DNA of 64,000 bases. It comes from Facklamia languida CCUG 37842. Its GTDB lineage: Bacteria > Bacillota > Bacilli > Lactobacillales > Aerococcaceae. The stretch spans positions 1,071,387 to 1,135,386 of the forward strand of contig NZ_JH601133.1 in NCBI RefSeq assembly GCF_000245795.1, written 5' to 3'. The notes beneath the pieces are model-generated. The model was not told the origin of the DNA, did not search any database, and was given only the letters and a program-made list of their open reading frames with translations. The position numbers were made by a program, and so were the translations under genes. Below, in pieces: positions 9,240 through 17,788 of this stretch (its first letter is position 1; every line of letters begins with the position of its first letter).

Positions 9240-9271
9240 TAAATTATAGAACCAGTTTTCATCATAAGTCT

Positions 9272-9317
9272 AAAACCTAGAGGATCTTCTTTTACAGAAG
9301 ATGGCTCTAGGTTTTTT
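9272..9317 (+). terminator. Strong nested hairpin with T-run
   Basis: AAACCTAGAG (9273-9282) pairs perfectly with CTCTAGGTTT (9305-9314), and within it ATCTTCT pairs with AGAAGAT. A T6 run closes it on the + strand. It lies just beyond the ISL3 end, so the gene it once served is probably lost. Confidence 0.7.
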
Positions 9318-9527
9318 GTTTTCATTTATTATAGAATCCGTTCAGTTGCTTCTGTTCAGGAGTTTGAAAGAAAAGCTTATTTAGTTCCTTCGCAAAGGCT
9401 TACTGGTGAATAGTTCTAAGTTTCTCTTTTTGGTATAATGATTTGAAAGTAGCTAATCGTGCGAAAATCGTGCCAATAACATGTACATTATGCAACGAAA
9501 AAAATTGACTAGGTAGGGGCATCATGA

Positions 9528-9602
9528 ATGGGAGAGTTTCAATCGGCAGTCGATTATGAATTGACAGCAGAAGACTTTATCAATTACGCCATTGACGGAT
9601 GA
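9528..9602 (+). other. 24-codon ORF, probable gene remnant
   Basis: An ATG with weak upstream AGGGGC opens a short frame ending in EDFINYAIDG. Its composition looks protein-like, but it is too short to identify and probably represents the tail of a lost gene. The rest of the 9318-9641 gap shows nothing recognisable. Confidence 0.25.
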
Positions 9603-9641
9603 TTTTGTACGGAAATGATTAATTATTGAGGAGATGGAAAG

Positions 9642-10403
9642 ATGATTTATCAGGAATCCAATGACATAAACCAATCATGCAAGAATTTATTTAATCCCCC
9701 TTGGAATCATATTTTAGATTCGGTTTTAAGTGGTTTTCAAGGTAGCGTTTTGGTGGACCGGTCGACCTCACCCCAATCGGCGCTTGCTATCGTCGGAAAG
9801 GGGGCTCCCTTTGCTTTTTTGGGGGGACAGGTAAACGAGGACTTATGGATGCATCTCCCGAAAGGCGACTTGATCATGGTACCACAAAGTTCCGCCTGGT
9901 CTAATTATTTAATGACCATCAAGCAACACGAAGTCAGTCCCTTTATCCGCTATGCTATGCAAGCACCGCAAAAATTTAATAGGCAGAGAATCAATCAAAT
10001 GAAGCAATCTTTAGCAGATTCCTATTCGATTTCTGTCATCAATCAGCAGCTGTTTAATCAATGTCTAGAAGAGTCATGGTCTAAAGATTTAGTCAGTAAT
10101 TTTGATAACTATCAGGATTTCTGTCAGCAGGCGATGGGATTTGTTGTCCTTAATCAAGGAAAAATCATTTCTGGGGCCAGTACTTTCTTGTCCTTAGCAA
10201 ATGGCATCGAGATTGAAGTAGATACGCATCCTCGCTATCAGGGGCAGGGATTAGCCACCATAGGGGTGAGTTATTTAATCAATGCCTGTTTAGATCGTGA
10301 ATGGTACCCGTCCTGGGATGCCCATACAGCTATCTCACGAGATTTTTCCAAAAAGTTTGGCTATTCGGTCGCCTTCGACTATCAGGCATTTGAGTGGAAA
10401 TAA
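9642..10403 (+). CDS. GNAT-family N-acetyltransferase
   Basis: 253 aa. The C-terminal part (about residues 165-250) has the acetyl-CoA-binding signature region VDTHPRYQGQGLATIGVSYL, a variant of the R/Q-x-x-G-x-G/A loop. The N-terminal half is unlike the plain GNAT fold and resembles the longer GNAT_acetyltran group. GAGGAGATGG gives a good ribosome site 6-8 bases before the ATG. The substrate cannot be predicted. It is isolated between two insertion sequences, so it may have arrived with other accessory DNA. Confidence 0.75.
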   Translation: MIYQESNDINQSCKNLFNPPWNHILDSVLSGFQGSVLVDRSTSPQSALAIVGKGAPFAFLGGQVNEDLWMHLPKGDLIMVPQSSAWSNYLMTIKQHEVSPFIRYAMQAPQKFNRQRINQMKQSLADSYSISVINQQLFNQCLEESWSKDLVSNFDNYQDFCQQAMGFVVLNQGKIISGASTFLSLANGIEIEVDTHPRYQGQGLATIGVSYLINACLDREWYPSWDAHTAISRDFSKKFGYSVAFDYQAFEWK

Positions 10404-10416
10404 TAAAATTTTCTGA

Positions 10417-10464
10417 TGGCGGATTTTATAATCAACTTAGCCACCATAAAAAATAAAAAAGCCA
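10417..10464. repeat. 48-bp repeat at the left edge of the IS30 element (copy 1)
   Basis: These 48 bases are identical by eye to 16402-16449. In both places they directly precede an IS30-type terminal repeat, while the right-hand flanks differ. This suggests the 48 bp moved with the element or forms an extended left end. Confidence 0.7.
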
Positions 10465-10522
10465 TGTAAATTCATGTTATATTTTAGCTACCACACAAAA
10501 AATATAAGGAGAATGAATTTAC

Positions 10523-11617
10523 ATGACGCAAACACACTCTACCATATCTGATCGGAAATCAAAACACTTATCGTTCAAAGAACGGAGCCAAATTGAGCTT
10601 TTGAAAGAACAAGGGCATTCTAATAGAGCCAATGCTCGCATACTCAAACGTGCGCCACAGACAATCCATAACGAAATTAAACGTGGTACCATTAAACAAA
10701 TCCGACAACAAAAGCAAAACGGCAAGGTTTATAAATGGTACTATTCTAAGTATGTCGCTGAAGTCGGCCAAAAAAAATATGAGCATCAGCGTCAAAATTG
10801 TGGGCGCAAACCTCTCTGGTCCTACTCAAGCGACTTTATTGATTGGGCTGATCAGCGGATGTTAGATGATAAATGGTCGCCTGATGTCGTTGTCAACCGA
10901 GCCAAAGAAGTCCTTGATATCGACCATCGACTGATTCCTTGTACCACCACCCTCTATTATTGGATTGATTGTCAGATTATGAAGACTCGAAATATTGATT
11001 TACTTGAAAAACTTCGTCGTAATACTAAAGCTAGAGTACCGAAAACCCGCCCCCATAAGAAAGTCTTGGGAACTTCCATCGACGAGCGCCCTGAGGAAAT
11101 CAATGAGCGGAACACTTTTGGCCACTGGGAAATTGATACGGTCATTGGCAAGAAAGGTAAAGATGAACCCGTCTTGTTAACCTTAGCTGAACGATTCAGT
11201 CGATTTGAAGTTATTCTAAAGATAAAGAATAAGACTGCACAAGCGGTGGAGGTCGCCCTAAGAAAGTTACAAGGACTCGTAGGCGATCATTTATCGTTAC
11301 TCTTCAAGAGTATGACTGCTGATAATGGCTTAGAGTTTGCGACGTTAAGTCAAGCAGTAGCTGAACAAATAGCGGTCTACTTTGCCCATCCTTATGCCTC
11401 TTGGGAAAGAGGGACGAGTGAAAATCAACATGGATTCATTCGACGCTTCTTACCCAAAGAAACATCAATGAAAGATATAACAGAAGCGGATTGTCGCCGA
11501 ATTCGACAATGGATGAACAACTATCCACGCAAAATTTTAGACGATGAGACCCCTTATGAAGTCTTTGTACGCTGTTTACATAAAGAAAGACGATCTCAAA
11601 CACTCGTTCCGGCTTGA
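10523..11617 (+). CDS. IS30-family transposase
   Basis: 364 aa and apparently intact. The N-terminus has helix-turn-helix motifs for terminal-repeat binding (SFKERSQIELLKEQGHSNRA, then APQTIHNEIKRGT). The DDE/RNase-H domain shows HWEIDTVIGKKGKDEPV, the second Asp in MTADNGLEFA and the Glu in YASWERGTSENQHGFIRRFLP. The family transposes through linked-end intermediates. AAGGAGAATG upstream provides a ribosome site. Confidence 0.93.
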   Translation: MTQTHSTISDRKSKHLSFKERSQIELLKEQGHSNRANARILKRAPQTIHNEIKRGTIKQIRQQKQNGKVYKWYYSKYVAEVGQKKYEHQRQNCGRKPLWSYSSDFIDWADQRMLDDKWSPDVVVNRAKEVLDIDHRLIPCTTTLYYWIDCQIMKTRNIDLLEKLRRNTKARVPKTRPHKKVLGTSIDERPEEINERNTFGHWEIDTVIGKKGKDEPVLLTLAERFSRFEVILKIKNKTAQAVEVALRKLQGLVGDHLSLLFKSMTADNGLEFATLSQAVAEQIAVYFAHPYASWERGTSENQHGFIRRFLPKETSMKDITEADCRRIRQWMNNYPRKILDDETPYEVFVRCLHKERRSQTLVPA

Positions 11618-11708
11618 CAACGAGCCTCCTTCGGCATGGTCTTCTTGTTACGGGGTTGACTCATAACCTGTGAGCCAAACTACCATGCCTCAGCTCATTG
11701 TCAAGCCG
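11610..11708. repeat. Large nested inverted repeat at the 3' end of the IS30 transposase gene
   Basis: CGGCTTGACAACGAG (11610-11624) pairs with CTCATTGTCAAGCCG (11694-11708), with one mismatch; inside, GGCATGGT pairs with ACCATGCC. The structure overlaps the stop codon. It could block read-through transcription or stabilise the mRNA; no T-run follows. Confidence 0.6.
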
Positions 11709-11812
11709 TTACTAAAAGAGTGGAATAGCTTTAGATAGAACGTTAATCAGGTGGCTAACTTATACTTGAAATTTACGAATAAATCATTTTAAAAGAAAGG
11801 TAGGTGTTTAGA

Positions 11813-12400
11813 GTGGATATTTATTTTTTGTTATTTGATGGATTTGAAACTTTAGACCTTTTTGGACCTGTTGAAATCTTAGGTCAACTTGAAAGTACAA
11901 GACTTCATTATATTTCTTTAACTTCAAAGGAAGTAACTAGTGCCCATGGCTTTAAAGTCTCAGCAGAACTTAGTCCAGTTTTAGAGCCAAACTCTGTTTT
12001 ACTAATACCTGGAGGCTTTGCCACTAGAACCTTAGTTAAAGATCAGGCCTTTTTGGATAAATTATTGATCTTAAGCAAGTCGGCAAAATATGTTCTAACA
12101 GTATGCACAGGCTCAGCCTTAGTGGGAATGACAGGGCAATTAGATGGAAAAGAAGCCACTTCAAATAAAAGAGCCTTAGATTGGGTTAGAGAAACTGCCC
12201 CAAAGGTTAAGTGGAAGAAAAAAGCCAGATGGGTTAAAGACGGAAAGTTCTATACAGCGTCTGGAATTTCAGCAGGTATGGACATGGCTCTGAGCTTCGT
12301 TTCTGATCTCCTTGGCTATGATGAGGCAAGAGAAATTTCTAATAAAATAGAATATATTTGGAACGAAGATCAAAACTTTGATCCCTTTAGTAGACAATAA
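11813..12400 (+). CDS. DJ-1/PfpI-family protein
   Basis: 195 aa with the class I glutamine-amidotransferase-like fold. The nucleophile-elbow cysteine is in VLTVCTGSALVG (about residue 98), and the N-terminal DGFETLDLFGPVEIL is typical of the PfpI/ThiJ group with isonitrile-hydratase-like relatives. I chose GTG 11813 because AAAGGTAGG lies 8 bases upstream; an upstream in-frame GTG at 11804 overlaps that site. It is followed by a terminator and an opposing truncated flavin reductase. The reaction is unknown; roles in stress or small-molecule detoxification are typical. Confidence 0.8.
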   Translation: MDIYFLLFDGFETLDLFGPVEILGQLESTRLHYISLTSKEVTSAHGFKVSAELSPVLEPNSVLLIPGGFATRTLVKDQAFLDKLLILSKSAKYVLTVCTGSALVGMTGQLDGKEATSNKRALDWVRETAPKVKWKKKARWVKDGKFYTASGISAGMDMALSFVSDLLGYDEAREISNKIEYIWNEDQNFDPFSRQ

Positions 12401-12403
12401 TGA

Positions 12404-12446
12404 AAATCCAGCTTTAGGAAACAATCCTTCAGCTGGATTTCTTCTT
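12404..12446 (+). terminator. Terminator between convergent genes
   Basis: AAATCCAGCT (12404-12413) pairs perfectly with AGCTGGATTT (12431-12440), followed by CTTCTTTTT. It ends the PfpI-family transcript and overlaps the 3' end of the opposing reductase fragment. Confidence 0.8.
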
Positions 12447-12695
12447 TTTAAATAAAATGTATTTTAGCTTTAAACTATCTTTAAAGGCAGTTCCAACCCT
12501 ACCGCCAACCTTATAATAACCACTGGTGTAAGGATCAAAAGCTATTGCCTCTAAGGCATCAACATCAACTTTTCCATCTTTCATACAAGCTTCTTTTACT
12601 GGAGTTCTAAAAACCTTTCCAATAACTTCAATATTTTCAAAATCACTTAAATCTTCTAAAAAGTCACATTCAATGGCAAAAGGTCGAAAACTCAC
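12429..12695 (-). pseudogene. Truncated flavin reductase-family protein (C-terminal part only)
   Basis: The 88 residues resemble the C-terminal half of the FMN-binding flavin reductase family (PFAIECDFLEDL, NIEVIGKV, FDPYTSGYYKVGGRVGTAFKDS). The N-terminal half with most flavin contacts is absent: upstream on the minus strand there are stop codons and no family-like sequence. Family proteins are usually near 180-200 aa, so this is about half a gene and probably inactive. Confidence 0.7.
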
Positions 12696-12882
12696 CCAAA
12701 TGTTAGTCGATTTTCTAAAAAATAGAAAATTTGCTGGCTGTATAAGACCGACTGTTTATGTAAAGAGTTATAAACTTTATGGTGAAAAATAGATGTGATT
12801 GTTATTAAAAATGATAAAAACAATGCAACATAGTCAAGCAAATGGGCATACTTTTTAAATATATTTTCATAGAAAGACAGAA

Positions 12883-13115
12883 TTATTCCTGCCTCTTTAT
12901 ATAGAACTCCTCTATTTCATTGGGAGTCTAATCTCCAGGCGAAGAATGAGGATGCCTAGAATTGTAACGATTGATGTATTCAAAGCAGTATAGATGCAGA
13001 TCGTCCTGATTGCGGAATGTTTTCGGTTGATGCACTCGTGTTTCATATGACGAAAGAAACTTTCACAGCATGTATTGTCATGTGGAGTGTGTCGTATTGA
13101 TGTCAAGAGTTGCAC
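12883..13115 (-). pseudogene. IS3-family transposase (orfB) fragment
   Basis: The frame HTPHDNTCCESFFRHMKHE matches the region around the last Asp and Glu of the IS3 rve domain. A frameshift follows; the neighbouring frame reads KTFRNQDDLHLY, then NRYNSRHPHSSPGD, a stop and TPNEIEEFY, the usual IS3 C-terminus. The fragment starts abruptly at the repeat core GTGTCGTATTGATGTC (13089-13104), a likely recombination junction. It is nonfunctional. The neighbouring 12700-12880 has no recognisable gene. Confidence 0.75.
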
Positions 13116-13264
13116 CCAATAAGTAGATAAAGTGTAGAAAATAAAGGCTTATTCATAGACTATCGTTAAAAGGTTTATGGATATGTTTCCGCATACGAAC
13201 AGGTTAACATGACATATTTAGTGTTCGCTCGTTCCATGTTGAATCAGTCGTTTTGATGACAAGG

Positions 13265-13382
13265 AGTGATTAACGACGTAGTCATCAATTATGAATGATT
13301 TATGCGATAGCTGTCGCAGAATGAGGAACGAAGTGAAGAAATGATGCGGTAACAGCGAACCGCCGAAAGTGTAGTATTGATG
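13265..13382. repeat. Diverged dispersed repeat, copy B
   Basis: This matches 1-117, especially the last 80 bases. The two copies bracket the entire cat-to-IS3 block, so recombination between them or their capture by the same element is possible. The interval 13116-13264 shows nothing identifiable. Confidence 0.6.
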
Positions 13383-13390
13383 TCAAAGGT

Positions 13391-13560
13391 TTGTAGTAGA
13401 GCGACAAATTAAAATTATAGGGATAGTGAAAGAACTGAATATTAAAGATGAATTATTGGTCTTGCAGAATATTTCATACGCTGATTTTCAAGTAAAATTG
13501 ATGCCAACTATTCCTAGAGATCTATTTAAAAGAGACTTAGAAGCAAAACGAAACAAATAA
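13391..13560 (+). pseudogene. C-terminal remnant of an unidentified protein
   Basis: An open frame of about 55 codons without a start ends at TAA 13558-13560. It reads VERQIKIIGIVKELN and later PTIPRDLFKRDLEAKR, which looks protein-like, but I do not recognise the family. It directly follows repeat copy B, so its 5' end was probably lost in a rearrangement. Confidence 0.35.
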
Positions 13561-13633
13561 TGAAAGGATTCGAAAGGGTACTCTTTTTAGTTTCCGCCCT
13601 GTAAATTTAACCTAAAATTAAAAAAATTGAGTC

Positions 13634-13671
13634 GTAGAATCTCACGTTTGATATCAAATGCGAGATTCTTC
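13634..13671 (+). terminator. Hairpin upstream of the DUF969 operon
   Basis: AGAATCTCACGTTTGAT pairs with ATCAAATGCGAGATTCT with two mismatches around a near-zero loop, followed by a pyrimidine-rich stretch. It could end transcription from the left before the operon begins. Confidence 0.5.
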
Positions 13672-13794
13672 TCTCACTTCTAATTGCTACATATAATTTC
13701 ATATGTTAAAATTAAAAAACACGGTGCTTTTATTATTTTTTTGCCATAACTGTATCGTGATTTTTTTTTATTTTAATAATTAAGGAGATTCTAT

Positions 13795-14466
13795 ATGAAC
13801 TATTGGGTTTTAATAGGCGTACTGATAATCGTTATAGGCTTTGCTTTAAAGCTTGATGTTGTTGCAGTAGTGCTTATATCCGGATTGGTTACTGGTCTTA
13901 TCGCTGACATGCCAATTGTTGAAGTTTTAGATGTAATTGGAAAGGGATTTGTGGACAACAGATACATGTCACTTTTCTTCTTGAGTCTACCTCTAATTGC
14001 TATCATGGAAAGATATGGTCTTAAGGACAGGGCGGCGGAAGCTATTCAAAAGATGAAGTCAGCCAGTGCTGGTGGTGTTGTTGGGCTTTACATCTTAATT
14101 AGATGGGCAGCGGCTGCACTATCTCTACGTCTTGGTGGTCACGTTCAATTTGTTAGACCATTAATTTTACCGATGGCTGAGGGTGCTGCTAATAAGAAGG
14201 TTGAGCTTTCTGACAAGAGGCTTGAGGAATTAAAGGGTCTTGCTGGGGCTGCTGAAAACTACGGAAACTTTTTTGGGCAAAATATTTTCCCTGTAGCTTC
14301 TGGTGTACTTTTAATTCAAGGTACTCTTAACCAAGCTGGTTACGATGTTACTAATGGCGAGATAGCGAGGAGTTCTATTTTAGCTGGGGTTTCCATGGTT
14401 ATTTTAGCTCTAGTACAATGCTATCTATATGAGAGAAGATTACGAAAGGACATGAAGCATGTTTAA
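13795..14466 (+). CDS. DUF969 family membrane protein
   Basis: 223 aa with about five hydrophobic segments, including the N-terminal pair (residues 1-18 and 21-35). It belongs with the DUF969/DUF979 pair that commonly sits beside pyroglutamyl-peptidase genes and is thought to form a transporter, perhaps for pyroglutamyl peptides or 5-oxoproline. AAGGAG lies about 8 bases before the ATG. It overlaps the next gene by 8 bases. The function is inferred only from gene association. Confidence 0.8.
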   Translation: MNYWVLIGVLIIVIGFALKLDVVAVVLISGLVTGLIADMPIVEVLDVIGKGFVDNRYMSLFFLSLPLIAIMERYGLKDRAAEAIQKMKSASAGGVVGLYILIRWAAAALSLRLGGHVQFVRPLILPMAEGAANKKVELSDKRLEELKGLAGAAENYGNFFGQNIFPVASGVLLIQGTLNQAGYDVTNGEIARSSILAGVSMVILALVQCYLYERRLRKDMKHV

Positions 14467-15454
14467 ATTTATAGCTGATAACAGTATTATAATTGATGAA
14501 ATCATCTATATTTTATGTGGACTGATTTGTATTATGACTGGTATTACTGGTCTTAGAAATAAAAAAGCTAGGATGGGAACTTTTGTCTTTTGGACTTTAC
14601 TTGGTATTTTATTTTGCACTGGAAAGTTTTTAGTTGACAAACTAGAATATGGTGGAGCGATTGTTGGTGGACTTTTACTTGTGCTTGGTGCTTTAACTTT
14701 GACAAAGCAAGTTCAAGTTGGCGAGTTTGAAAACCAAAGTGAAGAACAAAAGGTAGAGTATGGCAAAAGGGTTGGAAATAAGATATTTATTCCTGCTCTT
14801 GCTATTGGTATTATTGCCATGTTTATGGCTCAAGCAAAGAGTTTAAAAATTCCTGTTGGTACTGGAGAAGAAGGCCCAATTTTTTTTGAGTTTTCAGCAG
14901 CACAAACTTTGGGTATATCATCTATAATAGCTATAATCATCGCCCTTGTTTTTACAAAGGCTAAGTATCATGAAACTAAGGAAGATACTGCAAAGATGCT
15001 TATGACCATTGGTAGTTCATCACTACTACCACAACTTCTAGGTGCTCTTGGTACTGTTTTTGCAGCTGCAGGCGTTGGTGAAGTTATTGGTTCTGGTGTA
15101 ACTGCTGTTGTGCCACCGGGAGCAAAGGTTCTAGGTGTGGTTGCATATTGCCTAGGCATGGTTATATTTACAATGATCATGGGTAATGCATTTGCAGCAT
15201 TTACCGTTATTACTCTTGGTGTCGGTATTCCATTTGTAATTGCAAATGGTGCAAACCCTGCTGTAATTGGTGCCCTTGGTATGACATGCGGCTACTGTGG
15301 TACTCTTATGACTCCAATGGCTGCAAACTTCAACATTGTTCCAGGGGCTATTCTTGAAACAGAGAATGAGTACACAATTATGAAGGCTCAAGCACCTGTG
15401 GCGTTAACTTTAATTGTTGTTCACATTATTTTGATGTTAGTATTTGGATTTTAA
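14459..15454 (+). CDS. DUF979 family membrane protein
   Basis: 331 aa, strongly hydrophobic with about nine or ten membrane segments. It has the conserved-looking [20 protein letters not shown] near residues 278-297, reminiscent of gluconate/citrate-type ion transporter families. It partners the DUF969 protein by translational overlap, and the next gene, pcp, starts 16 bases after its stop. A two-subunit permease supplying pyroglutamyl substrates to the cytoplasmic peptidase is plausible but not demonstrated by sequence. Confidence 0.8.
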   Translation: MFKFIADNSIIIDEIIYILCGLICIMTGITGLRNKKARMGTFVFWTLLGILFCTGKFLVDKLEYGGAIVGGLLLVLGALTLTKQVQVGEFENQSEEQKVEYGKRVGNKIFIPALAIGIIAMFMAQAKSLKIPVGTGEEGPIFFEFSAAQTLGISSIIAIIIALVFTKAKYHETKEDTAKMLMTIGSSSLLPQLLGALGTVFAAAGVGEVIGSGVTAVVPPGAKVLGVVAYCLGMVIFTMIMGNAFAAFTVITLGVGIPFVIANGANPAVIGALGMTCGYCGTLMTPMAANFNIVPGAILETENEYTIMKAQAPVALTLIVVHIILMLVFGF

Positions 15455-15470
15455 TTTAAGGAGTGATTTA

Positions 15471-16112
15471 ATGAAAATTTTAGTAACTGGTTTTGACCCA
15501 TTTGGTGGCGAATCTATTAACCCTGCAATTGAATCGGTAAAGAAATTACCGGATGAAATTAAGGGAGTGGAAATAGTTAAGTTAGAAATTCCTACGGTAA
15601 TTGGAAAATCTGTTGATAAGATTAGAAAAAAGATTGAAGAAGTTAATCCCGATGTAGTTCTATCCATTGGACAAGCAGGGGGAAGACCTGACATTACAGT
15701 GGAAAGAGTTGGAATAAACTGTGACGACTGTAGAATCAAAGATAACGAAGGTAATCAACCAATTGACGAAAAGGTTTCGGAAGACGGTCCAGCGGCATAT
15801 TTCTCAACACTACCAATAAAGGCAATGGTTGAACATATTAAAGAAGGTAAAATTCCGGCATCAGTTTCAAACACTGCAGGAACATTTATCTGTAACCACG
15901 TTCTATATGGAGTTGCTCATATTCAAGCAACAAAATATCCGAACATGAGAACTGGTTTTATCCACATTCCATTCTTACCAGAACAAGTTACTGATAAGAA
16001 GAACATGCCATCAATGGCACTGGATACAATTGTTAAAGCGCTAGAACTTGCAATTGAAGCAATTGTGGAAAATGATTCAGATATAAAAGTTACTGGTGGA
16101 AAGACACATTAA
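15471..16112 (+). CDS. pcp: Pyroglutamyl-peptidase I
   Basis: 213-aa cytoplasmic cysteine peptidase that removes N-terminal 5-oxoproline from peptides. The catalytic Glu is in [10 protein letters not shown], the Cys in [14 protein letters not shown] and the His in [11 protein letters not shown], all in the expected order. ATG 15471 is chosen because AAGGAGTG precedes it by 6 bases and the resulting length is typical of the family. It is the last gene of the DUF969-DUF979-pcp operon and is followed by a terminator. Confidence 0.95.
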   Translation: MKILVTGFDPFGGESINPAIESVKKLPDEIKGVEIVKLEIPTVIGKSVDKIRKKIEEVNPDVVLSIGQAGGRPDITVERVGINCDDCRIKDNEGNQPIDEKVSEDGPAAYFSTLPIKAMVEHIKEGKIPASVSNTAGTFICNHVLYGVAHIQATKYPNMRTGFIHIPFLPEQVTDKKNMPSMALDTIVKALELAIEAIVENDSDIKVTGGKTH

Positions 16113-16127
16113 AGGAAGGGGAGGAAA

Positions 16128-16148
16128 GCGAGAGCTTTCCTTCTTTTT
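16128..16148 (+). terminator. Terminator of the pcp operon
   Basis: GGAAAGC and GCTTTCC form a 7-bp stem with a GAGA loop, then TTC and a run of eight T. It lies just after the pcp stop. Confidence 0.9.
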
Positions 16149-16401
16149 TTTGCCTTGCGGCATTGTTATGCAGGGCAATGCCCTACGACCTTATTATTTC
16201 TAATCCACTTTCCCATTTAACCAAAGGGAGGACTAAGAAACCTTGTCGTATGGTTTCTAACGTTCTCCCCTTGAAATCCCCTCTTCCTTACCTTCCAAAC
16301 GATTCAGGACAGGCCGTCCTGAAAACCTGATTTGTAAGAGGAAGAAAATCTTGTTGGATTTTCTACTGTTTTTATGGATTAATTTTGTAAAATTCTTATT
16401 T

Positions 16402-16449
16402 TGGCGGATTTTATAATCAACTTAGCCACCATAAAAAATAAAAAAGCCA
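16402..16449. repeat. 48-bp repeat (copy 2) at the mini-IS30
   Basis: Identical by eye to 10417-10464 and likewise directly abutting an IS30-type end. The region 16150-16401 before it contains no gene I can support. Confidence 0.7.
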
Positions 16450-16503
16450 CGTAAATTTCAAGTATAAGTTAACCAGGTGGCTAACTTATACTTGAAATTT
16501 ACG
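16450..16503. mobile_element. Miniature IS30-type element: two terminal repeats with no interior
   Basis: Arms of 22 bp (CGTAAATTTCAAGTATAAG plus TTA, and the exact complement) flank a 10-base centre. The arm equals the right terminal repeat of the IS30 element at 11777. It is either an extreme internal deletion or a MITE-like derivative that an active transposase could still recognise; it would also form a cruciform or RNA hairpin. Confidence 0.75.
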
Positions 16504-16864
16504 ATTTTTAATGAGTATTGATGATCATTAAAGTACTAATGAAATCTAGCATTTCTAATCATTATCAAGAATTCAAAATAGTTATTAAAAACAACACATG
16601 TTTAGACGCGCAGTCGGTCTGCGACGATAAGACCAGAGCTTCCTTATGTCTCACTTGTCAGGGAGCGAAGTGACGCAGACAAGCGGGAACAGCGTACTGG
16701 CGAGGCATGCGTTATCTTGAAGAAGATAAGCTTGGCTAAGACTAAATATCAATACACACTCTGACTGCGAGGCTCGAATGAGCCCCCGTTAAGATTTCCC
16801 CTCCCTAAGAGACTTTCAAGCAGCCTTTGAAAAGGCAGTAGGACTTTATACGAATATAAAACCC

Positions 16865-16903
16865 GCCCATTAAGAGTTAGACGCTCTTGATGGGCATTTT
16901 TTT
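16865..16903 (+). terminator. Orphan rho-independent terminator
   Basis: GCCCATTAAGAG pairs with CTCTTGATGGGC (one G-T pair) around a 7-base loop, followed by ATTTTTTTG. No intact gene lies upstream; 16504-16864 is gene-free with short inverted repeats, so the terminated gene is lost or an unrecognised RNA. Confidence 0.75.
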
Positions 16904-16979
16904 GTATCATCGTTGACAGGAATAATATCTTTGAGATCCTCAATCATATTATTAATAGGGTGATGAATCAGGGCTTGAC

Positions 16980-17152
16980 CGTAGGGGGGAGGGAATAACT
17001 TATCCGATGAAGCGATTAAGAAACTGAGATTTATCCGAAGACCAAGTCCTTATTTTTGACCATTTGTTCATAGAATTGTTAGGCAAGATGGGATCGAAAG
17101 AGGCTACTATTATTGCCTGCATCGATCTTTTGCGAGAATTCAAAAGAATATA
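16980..17152 (+). other. Probable C-terminal gene remnant
   Basis: The last 38 codons before TAA 17150-17152 read DQVLIFDHLFIELLGKMG and then KEATIIACIDLLREFKRI, helical and protein-like. There is a stop just upstream and no start with a ribosome site. I do not recognise the family. Confidence 0.3.
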
Positions 17153-17159
17153 AAAACAT

Positions 17160-17239
17160 TTGAACAAATATTCAATTATCGATTGACACCATTTATAAAA
17201 AATAATATACTACCCTTAGGACGCATGAACGATTGTTCA
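17160..17239 (+). promoter_or_regulatory. cad promoter with two CadC-type operators
   Basis: TTGACA (17183-17188), a 17-bp spacer and TATACT (17206-17211) form a near-consensus promoter. TTGAA-n6-TTCAA (17160-17175) lies just upstream, and TGAAC-GATT-GTTCA (17226-17239) lies just after the expected start. ArsR/SmtB repressors bind such imperfect inverted repeats and release DNA when metal binds, so cadC, next in line, is probably autoregulated here. Confidence 0.75.
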
Positions 17240-17275
17240 ATTGTCCAGATGAAATCATCAAGAAGGGGGGATTCG

Positions 17276-17644
17276 ATGACTGAAAAACTTACTTTCATTG
17301 AAAAATGTGAAAGTAACACCATTCACGAAGATATTATCAATCAAGTGAACGATAAAATGCCTCAACAAGAAAGCCTTTCTGACCTAGCAGAATTATTTAA
17401 AGTATTTGGAGATTTAACGCGAATCAGGATCTTATGGGCTTTACATGAAGCTGAAATGTGTGTTTGTGATATCGCCGTATTACTTAACATGACACAATCG
17501 GCCATATCCCATCAGCTGAGGGTCTTGAAACAAGCTAATTTAGTGAAAAACAGAAAAGAAGGCAAAGTGGTTTATTACTCACTCGTTGATGATCATGTAA
17601 GAGAAATCTTTGACCAAGGGCTCATCCATACTTCCGAGAAGTAA
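17276..17644 (+). CDS. cadC: ArsR/SmtB-family metal-responsive repressor (CadC-like)
   Basis: 122-aa winged-helix repressor. The N-terminal Cys (residue 11), together with CVC in the recognition region (EMCVCDIAVLL), matches the CadC thiolate site for Cd/Pb, and the C-terminal D-x-H plus H-x-x-E pattern (DDHVREIFDQGLIHTSE) matches the alpha-5 zinc site. I chose ATG 17276 since GAAGGGGGG lies upstream and the length is normal; the longer frame lacks a site. It is the first gene of the cad operon and likely represses its own promoter. Confidence 0.9.
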   Translation: MTEKLTFIEKCESNTIHEDIINQVNDKMPQQESLSDLAELFKVFGDLTRIRILWALHEAEMCVCDIAVLLNMTQSAISHQLRVLKQANLVKNRKEGKVVYYSLVDDHVREIFDQGLIHTSEK

Positions 17645-17788
17645 TCAGGGGACGAAGAAAACATTCTTGGAAATTCATTGGTCAAGAATTGAAGGCTTTA
17701 TAGTCAATGATTCATGTGTCAGGGGATTTCGAACAAGACGGAAAGTATTCAAAATAAAATAATAAATAATATCTAGGAGGCTATAACA

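Larger units (their letters stand above)
10465..11777 (+). mobile_element. IS30-family insertion sequence
   Basis: The element holds one transposase. The right end, read inward from 11777, begins CGTAAATTTCAAGTATAAG then TTAGCCACC; the left end begins TGTAAATTCATGTTATATT then TTAGCTACC, an imperfect terminal repeat. Related ends occur at 16450-16503 (both ends with no interior) and 26937-26990 (one end), showing past activity of this family in the region. Confidence 0.75.

Noticed and set aside
9185-9253. Hairpin and duplicated ATTATAGAACC at the ISL3 right end as a second nested element
   Set aside because: More simply explained as the normal ISL3 terminal region with a small duplication; no second transposase or IR pair.
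16749-16943. 64-codon leftward ORF near the orphan terminator
   Set aside because: It spans a clear hairpin terminator and has no ribosome site or protein-like pattern.
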